From contig CAJNDS010002057.1 in assembly GCA_905221605.1 (NCBI GenBank), positions 10,087-74,086 on the forward strand: a DNA stretch of 64,000 nucleotides, given 5' to 3'. The position numbers and the translations under genes were made by a program. The stretch is from Symbiodinium natans (taxonomy: Eukaryota; Sar; Dinophyceae; Suessiales; Symbiodiniaceae). A model generated the notes under the pieces. It was not told the origin of the DNA, ran no database searches, and saw only the letters and a list, made by a program, of their open reading frames with translations. Shown piece after piece: positions 57,480 to 64,000 of this stretch (position 1 is the first letter of the stretch; each line of letters starts with the position of its first letter).

Positions 57480-57740
57480 CCCGGGCTGGTTCATAAGGTA
57501 CTAACTCCTAGATCAAGAGAGCACAGGCGTTTGGGGTCCCGAGGGTGGGTTCCTTGTCAAGAGAGTTCCTGTCACGTAGAAAGACTCATGATGGTACGGT
57601 TTCTAAGTCAAGATGGTAATGTCATGAGTGAAGAGTTCATGGGCAAGACTGACAGGTGGGATGGATTCCAGGGGCTAGAGATCATTAGTATTATTCCTAG
57701 AGAGCCAGGTGAACCAGACCGTGAGGCAAGGGTGTGAACG
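57480..57740 (+). rRNA. rnl: LSU rRNA fragment (2060 region), longest copy
   Basis: About 250 bases without palindromes. GTCACGTAGAAAGACTCATG (57571-57590) resembles LSU GACGGAAAGACCCCGTGAACC, and GGGTCCCGAGGGTGGGTTCC lies upstream. The part after 57600 (GGTGGGATGGATTCCAGGGG, GAGCCAGGTGAACCAGACCG) is kept at 62090-62235. The open frame across it is taken as chance because partial copies cut it without regard to frame. Could hold two adjoining rRNA pieces. Confidence 0.5.
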
Positions 57741-57883
57741 TATGGGCGAATATAATACAAGCGCCCCTATGATATACTAATTTATAAACTAGTGCATGAA
57801 ATTAGTATATTAATAGAGCGGCGCGTATATAATTCGCCCATGTGTTCACGCTTTTTCTCTTCTTTTCCCCCTTTAATGCTGTA
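57735..57883. repeat. Compound hairpin shared with block G, then spacer
   Basis: 57735-57845 repeats 25630-25745 (apex loop ATAAACTAGTGCATG inside long AT arms and an outer GGGCGAAT stem). Then about 35 bases of spacer. Confidence 0.8.
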
Positions 57884-58668
57884 GGTAAAAGCCCCATTAT
57901 TATTGTTCACACGCGTGTCTAATTTAATTACAAATGAAATACACGCGCGATTATAATAAAATCCTAATTGTAATACTATTAATGGGGCATATTATTATTG
58001 TATTAATGCGCACTTATTATAATACTAATAAAAGGGCATATAAATATAATACTAATGGTGAATGTACTATAAGCCCGTATTATAATACTAATATTACTAC
58101 TAAGAGAACGAAATATAATTGTATTCATGCGTGTACATCTTAATAGTACTAATGGTGCACACGGGCTAGTTAATATTAAGAGAATAATGTACGCCCGTGT
58201 ACTCACTTTCTTTCACTCTTCTTTCTAACCTATCCCGCGGGCTTTCTAAGATAATAATATTATGCCCGCGTATTAATATAACTACTGAGTGAAGAGAACA
58301 TAATATTAATATTGGTAATGGAACGCAGTGAAAGCACGCAATATTAATAGAAGGTGAACGGAACGAGTGAATAAGATTATAAATGAGCTTGCGAATGCAT
58401 GAATCTTATGAGCGACCGAACGAAACAAGTACCAAGATTGACCAAAAACCCCCTTTATTAATATATCCCGGGCGCTTCACTAATAATATTATAGCCCGGG
58501 AGTGAGTGAAGTTATGAGAGAACGCGTATTATATTCACTTGTAAGTTCACGCACGAAGTGAATTAAATAAACGCGTGAACGAATAAACGAAACGTGAATA
58601 GATAATTAATAGAGCGGCCAAGAAGTAGAGAATTATTAGGCCGCATTAATACTAGTTTTCCTGCGTTC
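57884..58668. repeat. Direct repeat of 4856-5640
   Basis: Same orientation. Diverges from copy 1 after CCTGCGTTCG. Confidence 0.85.
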
Positions 58669-59816
58669 GCCGGCTCACTTATACTAATACTACGTAGAGA
58701 GCGTATTTAATGGAATTATAAGGAATGAAAGGAGTGAATGACGCATGAACTCCATTAAAGACGTGAACGCAGTGAACACGGGGGCATTTTATTACTATTA
58801 TATTATAGCCCCCGTAATATTACGAAGAGAATAGAATTATAAGTGAATTGACAAGGAGTTTACGACGCGTGCAGTGAACGCAGTAATTCTATGAACGCAG
58901 TGAGTGAGCCGACATGGAGGAGCCATCAGAATCCTTTTGTAGGAGCTCTTGGGATTCAAGAACCTGTTATCCTTGGCGAACCACAAATCAAGGGTTAACC
59001 GATGATTGGTCAAAAAACCCAGAAAACCAACCATGCATTCTCTTGTCATGCGTCCCACACCCGGTTAGTATTAATAAAGCGTGAACAATGTGAATAATAA
59101 GTGAACGAAGTGAACCCCAAAAACCCAATAAATGTACTATATTATAAGCGTACTGTGCGCATGAATTAGTGCATTTGTTGGGGCTTTTGGCAGTCACCGG
59201 GCCTAGAGAATGAACCTCACAGAATAACCCCTTCATGACTTACCAATCTGCCCTAGAAATTCTATAATAATATGCACGGGCCTAACATAATAATTACTGG
59301 CCCGTATAATAATAGGATAATAGTACGGGCTATAATATTAAATTACAAGGAAACAGAGTGAACGCAGTACGAAGAGAATACTATTTCGCAAGCATTACAA
59401 TGAAAGCGTGAATGCTGTGCGGAATAGTATGAACGCAGTAAAACCCCTATTAAATATATTGTCCGGGCGCTCTTTGTACTCTCTTTATATACGCCCGGGA
59501 TAACTTAGTATATTAAAGGTGGAGAGAGTGTAGTGAACTAATTTACAAACGAATGAATGAAGTGAATGAGTGCGTGAAATTAGTGAATGAACGAACGAAA
59601 CAGTGAAGAGAGCTTCTTTAATGCATTTATAAGTGAAACTAGTGAGCGCATGAAATGTATGAACGATTTTAGTGAGCGAAAGAAGCACGCAGTATTAATA
59701 ATGTGAGAACGAAGTGAAGACGCGGGCGAACTACAATATTATTATGTGCCCGCACGAAGCGAACTAGTGAGCGAAAGAAGAGAATTATATTGCGCTCACT
59801 TCGTTCTCTTCACGGT
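58669..59816. other. Single-copy DNA with the LSU 2450-loop fragment
   Basis: Apart from the rRNA fragment at 58900-59020, it has hairpins near 58778-58812 (GGGGGC stem), 59108-59175 and 59461-59500 (CCGGGCG stem), and an unassigned patch at 59195-59260. No coding signal. Confidence 0.65.
58900..59020 (-). rRNA. rnl: LSU rRNA fragment, 2440-2500 region (5' half of LSUE-type)
   Basis: On the minus strand: GGATAACAGG (58963-58972), then CCCAAGAGCTCCTA, then TGGCTCCTCCATGTCGGCTC (58907-58926). These match, in order and spacing, LSU domain V GGGATAACAGGCTGAT...CCCAAGAGTTCATATCGACGG...TTTGGCACCTCGATGTCGGCTCATC. Upstream CATCGGTTAACCCTTGATTT also fits the preceding helix. It stops after TGTCGGCTCACTCACTG without the following GTAGGTCCC...GAGCTGGG segment, which is found instead at 17522 and 45829. 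Best-supported rRNA match in the window. Confidence 0.82.
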
Positions 59817-60714
59817 TATAATAATATAATGCGTTCTCTTCACAGTATTAATATTATTAATGGTGTGTGAAGAGAGCGGAGTGAGTGAATAAGCGAATGA
59901 ACGTACGCACGCCAGTAAAAAGACTAGAAAATTAATGGGGCGTGCAATAATAATATTAACCGTGCGATAAAAGACTACTATTTTGCACGGTCTTTTGCGT
60001 ACATTCGCGCGTGCATTAAAACAACTATTTTTCACGCGCATTTCGTACGCATCATTTGTTTCGTTCACCCATAAGCCCCTATTAATAGTATTCATGCGTC
60101 CGTAAACTCCCTTATAATACTATTAATAGTGTTTATGGTGTTCTCTTCACGTGTACGCGCTTATAATATAGTTGTAATGAAAGCACGAACTATATTATAA
60201 TAAGCGCGAACTAAGTGAACGAAGAACGGGGCCTTTAATTATACTATTATCGCGCACTTATAATATAATGTGTGTGCGCTTTAATAGTATTATTATAGGA
60301 CGCGTGAATCGTGGAAAGAGCGCACACACGGGCTAGTAAAGATAATATGTGCCCGTGAAGATAATAAGAATAGAATGACACGGGCGAAACGATATTAATA
60401 CTAGCCCGTGTTCTCTCACTCTTTCACTCATGTCCTCACGCTCCCTTAAAAGCCCTTCCTTTTTCTCTTCTTTTTATTGGGCTTTTAAGGGGACCGCTGT
60501 GAGGATATGATTGTAAGGGAGAGAAAGAAGAGAGCGACCGCACGAATCATATGCTTACTGCGTGCGCGATTAAAAAGACTAATAAAAGGAGAAAAGAAAA
60601 AGGAAAAGGGCGCACGCATTCGCTTACTTCGTGCACTCATTTGTGCTTTTATTATTATACGGGCGAACTAGCGAGCCGAATGAACGTATTATATGCTCGC
60701 GAACTAGCCCGTTA
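59817..60714. repeat. Inverted copy of 53811-54705
   Basis: Reverse complement, few differences. Joins block C at CGAACTAGCCCGTTAAAAGC, within the right arm of an ACGGGC hairpin. Confidence 0.87.
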
Positions 60715-61487
60715 AAAGCCTGAATTTTAATAATAAAATCATGCGTCCTTACGTCCTTATATTTTATATTAAAATTATACAGTCTTTTAGTATTATTGTA
60801 GCGTACATGCGTGCGGCCAATTAAAACGTACTACTATTATGCCGCACATTTCGTACGCTCATTTCGTTCACATGTTCAGTTAATTCACGCACTCATTGCA
60901 TTCGTTTGTAATTCACTTCACATGTTCTCTTCACGTTCTCTATTATAAGGAGTAAGTGAGCCAGCGAACACGACGCATGAATAGAGAACAGAGTGAAGAG
61001 ATAAAGGGAAGTGAATGAAGAACGAAGAAAAAGAGTGTTACGGGCCTAATAAAAGCCCGTAGAATAATACTATTATATTCATGTCCCGGGCACATAATAA
61101 GTACTAAATAGACGCCCGGGATATAAAGTAAAAGAGTGTTGTGTGCGCACATATGATTTTGTTTCGTGCGCATCTTTCGTTCATAATATTACTACGCCCT
61201 TCATGCGTCCTTTCAGTCCTTATAAGGGCGTATTAATATTAGAACTACACCATAATACCCGGGTCTTGGAGCTCTTTGCCCCTATTATTATATTACGGGC
61301 GTACATTAAATAAGCTCGCGCATTTAAAGCCCGTATTATAATAATGGGGAAAAGACCCTAGACTTGGAGATGAAGACAGAAGACTCATGCATCTAGTTCC
61401 AGCTCCAGCGGTAAGACTCATGAAAAGACGAGTGTTATCCAGACCAGGCGTTAACAGGGTCTCAAGGTGTGATGGGTGCTGTCTTAA
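60713..61487. repeat. Block C, fourth forward copy
   Basis: Direct copy of about 5998-6775, including the 530-loop fragment. Confidence 0.87.
61350..61458 (+). rRNA. rns: SSU rRNA fragment with 530 loop, copy 5
   Basis: Same core as the other copies (TTCCAGCTCCAGCGGTAAG at about 61396-61414). Confidence 0.7.
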
Positions 61488-61769
61488 AGGTTGGGATGGG
61501 TCAATAGGTGTGATATTCTGTCTAGACATTAAGACTCAGCCCCAGAGTACCCCCTTTAATTATAATACTAAAAGGTAAACTTGTGCACGCTTTTTAGTAG
61601 TATAATAAAGGGGGGTAAAAGCCCCAATTAAATGTACTAAATTTTAATATATTCGCGCGCAAGCTTGCAATAATATTAAAACTTAGTGCATTAATGGACG
61701 GGGCTTTTACACGGTTAACCTGGCATGCGATTCCAAGGGTGTGAACGGTTAGACCAAGATATGAGAGTT
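61488..61769. repeat. Mosaic and two strong hairpins
   Basis: 61549-61615 is a hairpin with arms CCCCCTTTAATTATAATACT plus AAAAG and a 15-base apex loop (61575-61589). 61618-61692 is a second hairpin, GCCCC/GGGGC stem with TAATATATTCGCGCGCAAGC in its apex. Then the GGCATGCGATTCCAAGGGTG flank motif. Confidence 0.75.
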
Positions 61770-61848
61770 AGGGTCAATAGGTGTTTTAGCGGTTACACTC
61801 ATAATAAGTCCTAAGGTAGTACGTGAATTCACATAGTTCATTCACTCC
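61770..61848 (+). rRNA. rnl: LSU rRNA fragment, helices 69-71 region, copy 7
   Basis: TCCTAAGGTAG at 61808-61818. The usual GGGTCTCAAGGTG lead is replaced by GGGTCAATAGGTG, so the lead sequence is variable and the rRNA part probably starts after it. Confidence 0.73.
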
Positions 61849-62071
61849 CCCACATAATAATTATAATGCAAAGGTAAGTTTACGCACGCTTTGCATTATT
61901 ATTATTACGTGGGCCCTTTTCACCCTTATTGTGCTTACATTTCGTGCATTCGTGCGCCAGCTTACAATTCACGAAATATAAGAACAAAAAGGCAGTGAAA
62001 AGACCCGCCCGAAGTCCCAGCCCCAGAATGACAGGATATTACCTCGGGGAGTTAATGGTTGTACTGTGTGG
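61849..62071. other. End of unit A hairpin and single-copy spacer
   Basis: The CCCCCAC hairpin as at 80-146, then about 140 bases of single-copy sequence with an unassigned GC-rich patch near 62005-62060. Confidence 0.55.
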
Positions 62072-62235
62072 GCAAGACTCATGATGGTACGGTTTCTAAG
62101 TCAAGATGGTAATGTCATGAGTGAAGAGTTCATGGGCAAGACTAACAGGTGGGATGGATTCCAGGGTCTAGAGATCATTAGTATTATTCCTAGAGAGCCA
62201 GGTGAACCAGACCGTGAGGCAAGGGTGTGAACGTA
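62072..62235 (+). rRNA. rnl: LSU rRNA fragment (2060 region), 5'-altered copy
   Basis: Matches 57582-57740 but its 5' side is replaced: GGGCAAGACTCATGATGG instead of ACGTAGAAAGACTCATGATGG. The same GGGCAAGACT occurs again inside the fragment (about 62132), so the altered start may come from recombination at that repeated decamer. Confidence 0.45.
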
Positions 62236-62830
62236 TGGGCGAATATAATACAAGCGCCCCTATAATATACTAATTTATAAACTAGTGCATGAAATTAGTA
62301 TATTAATAGAGCGGCGCGTATATAATTCGCCCATGTGTTCACGCGTGTACGAAAAAGCCCAAATTTTATTATTAAATTCGTGCGTCTTTACACTTCGTTT
62401 CATTCCTTACAATTTAATATAAAATTATATGGTCTTTTTATCTTATTACCCCGGGTGTCTTTATTATATTATTATATGCCCGGGACATAATACTAAATCC
62501 TCATATTATTCTCTTCATGCATCCCGCGGGCAATTTTACTATTTTATTATGAGCCCGCGATAAGAGAATAATAGTATTATAGCACGCGTGAAAAGAACTT
62601 ACTTCGTGCATAATTAGTGTACGGGCTAGTAATAAAGTAATAAGATGTGAACTAGCCCGTATGAATATTTTAATGGCGTTTTGTAATGAATGAAAAGGAA
62701 GCACGAAAACGCCCATTAAAATATTAACGCAGTGAGACAGGATTTTGGAAGAGGAAATAATTTGTAACCGCTAGAAAGAACTGGGTGATGAATCCAAGGG
62801 TCTAGAACTGTGGGCAAAAGACTTAATGGA
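62230..62830. repeat. Block G, third copy (partial)
   Basis: Direct copy of 25630-26225. Switches to block D at GGGCAAAAGAC. Confidence 0.85.
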
Positions 62831-63870
62831 TGGTCTGGGTGAATGACAGTGCGTTCATTGTGCGTTCTTAGTGTTCACTTTACGTTAAGAGACGAACAGC
62901 GTGAGGAGAATGCACAAGATTCAAGGGCCTTTACTATTATATTCAGTTCGTCCATGAAGATAGCTCATTTCATTCATATTTTACGCGCTTTTAGTAAATT
63001 ATAAGGTAGCACGCGTCTGTAAACGACTTTATAATGTATTTCGTGCGTAGACGCGTGAATAAAATAATAAAATGCGTGATGAATAGAATTACAAGAAACT
63101 AAAAGGGGAAAATAAGGGCCTTTTTACTACCTTCGTTCTTATTTCGCTAATTAGCTTATAAATTTAATGACAGGGGAAAATAGGGGCTTCTTTTATTATG
63201 GACTTCTTACTATCTTCGTTCAATCGTTCAGTGAATTCATGCTTTCGTTCACTTCGTTCTCTACATTATAATTCACTTCTCTCACTCCTTTCATAATATA
63301 ATTTATTGGGCGTTTCGTGCATTCTTTACAAACGCCCAAACATTATATTAAAGGAGTGAAGTGAAATACAAGAAATCCAGGGTCAACCAGTAGATTCGTC
63401 CGGTCATGAGGCTAATGATTCACGCACCCTTGGGATAGAACTACGAAGTGAACACATTATTCGTGCGTTTATAAAGAGCGTAGTGATGCATGAAACGCAC
63501 TAATAATGTATGAACGAAGTAAGCACCCTGTCCATCATGAATAAAAGGCCCATAAATGTACTAATTTGTAAAGAAGCGAAGCGAATGCACGAAATTAGTA
63601 CGTTTATTGGGGTCTTTTGGCGGGGCGTGCACTCTTTTCTCTCTTTCTCACACGCATTTAATACGCAGGCAAACTTGTGCGCGCTTCGTATTATAAATGC
63701 GTGAGAGAAACGAAGAGAAAAGGGCCCCACGTAATAATAATAATGCAAAGCGTGCGTAAACTTACCTTTACATTATAATTATTATGTGGGGGAGTGAATG
63801 AACTATGTGAATTCACGTACTACCTTAGGACTTATTATGAGTGTAACCGCTAAAACACCTTGAGACCCTA
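62812..63870. repeat. Block D, fifth copy (partial)
   Basis: Direct copy of about 41945-43004, with the possible LSU 2300-region patch at 63370-63441. Confidence 0.88.
63790..63869 (-). rRNA. rnl: LSU rRNA fragment, helices 69-71 region, copy 8
   Basis: CTACCTTAGGACTTATTATG at about 63820-63839, followed by the TCATATCTTGGTCTAACCGC flank as at 36142 and 45547. Confidence 0.73.
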
Positions 63871-64000
63871 ACTCTCATATCTTGGTCTAACCGCCGCCTC
63901 ATGACCCCGTAAAACCCTTGTTGTTACTTTATGAACACCCCTATCTCTCGGGGTATTAAGTGAAGAGAGCTCATTTTAATAGTATTGTAAGGCGTGAACA
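63871..64000. repeat. Start of the 17340/45640 block, cut by the window end
   Basis: Same as 45624-45755. The hairpin with AATAGTATT arm is cut inside its loop. Confidence 0.8.

Noticed and set aside
57531-57737. 68-codon open frame in a non-palindromic region
   Set aside because: Partial copies at 47700-47800, 21843-21930 and 62072-62235 break or enter it without respect to frame, no protein family is recognised, and the nucleotides resemble LSU rRNA near 2060.
1-64000. cox1, cox3 or tRNA genes
   Set aside because: No stretch outside the two cob copies shows the smooth AT-rich, non-palindromic coding texture or recognisable cox motifs. Short fragments in unusual frames cannot be excluded by eye.

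Overview
This window reads as dinoflagellate mitochondrial DNA. The only protein-coding gene I can support is apocytochrome b (cob), present twice (1478-2611 and 50322-51454). Its N-terminal and heme-binding segments have the dinoflagellate/apicomplexan character, for example the SYPCP start region and RYLHSNG. Almost everything else is non-coding: closely packed palindromes (hairpins), interrupted by short non-palindromic patches, many of which resemble pieces of fragmented mitochondrial rRNA. A large, mostly non-coding, repeat-shuffled genome with scrambled rRNA pieces fits what is known of dinoflagellate mtDNA. No cox1, cox3 or tRNA was recognised here.

Layout. 1-4855: repeat unit A, first cob unit, LSU P-loop fragment. 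4856-10880: two 1.7 kb direct repeats separated by a 2.3 kb block ('D'). 10881-21790: inverted and direct copies of further blocks, a 100-N assembly gap (14827-14926), a sarcin-ricin-loop fragment and a peptidyl-transferase fragment. 21790-31895: partly unique hairpin DNA, then blocks shared with the right half. 31896-49320: mostly second, third or fourth copies of the same blocks, often inverted. 49694-52781: second cob unit. 52782-64000: unique hairpin DNA mixed with repeats, including the other half of the peptidyl-transferase rRNA region (58900-59020, minus) and a possible SSU 3' end (57095-57145). Nearly every block recurs at least once in either orientation, so the map looks like one of several recombination isomers.

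Function. cob would encode the membrane core of respiratory complex III. The rRNA-like patches correspond to functional centres of the ribosome (530 loop, H69-71, P-loop, 2060 region, 2450 loop, 2500-2560 region, sarcin-ricin loop), each on its own small unit, as in apicomplexan and dinoflagellate mitochondria. All rRNA assignments were made by eye against remembered universal rRNA sequences. They need covariance-model confirmation.

Most interesting observations: (1) many hairpins share a directional apex, R-Y-A-A-R-Y-T-N-R-Y-G-C-R-Y-G, in which two dinucleotide pairs covary between elements while AA, GC and the last G stay fixed; (2) the rRNA region that is one fragment (LSUE) in Plasmodium appears split over two distant loci; (3) the two cob copies carry complementary lesions; (4) several repeat junctions fall inside hairpin loops or short shared motifs; (5) differences between repeat copies are mostly G/T and A/C transversions.
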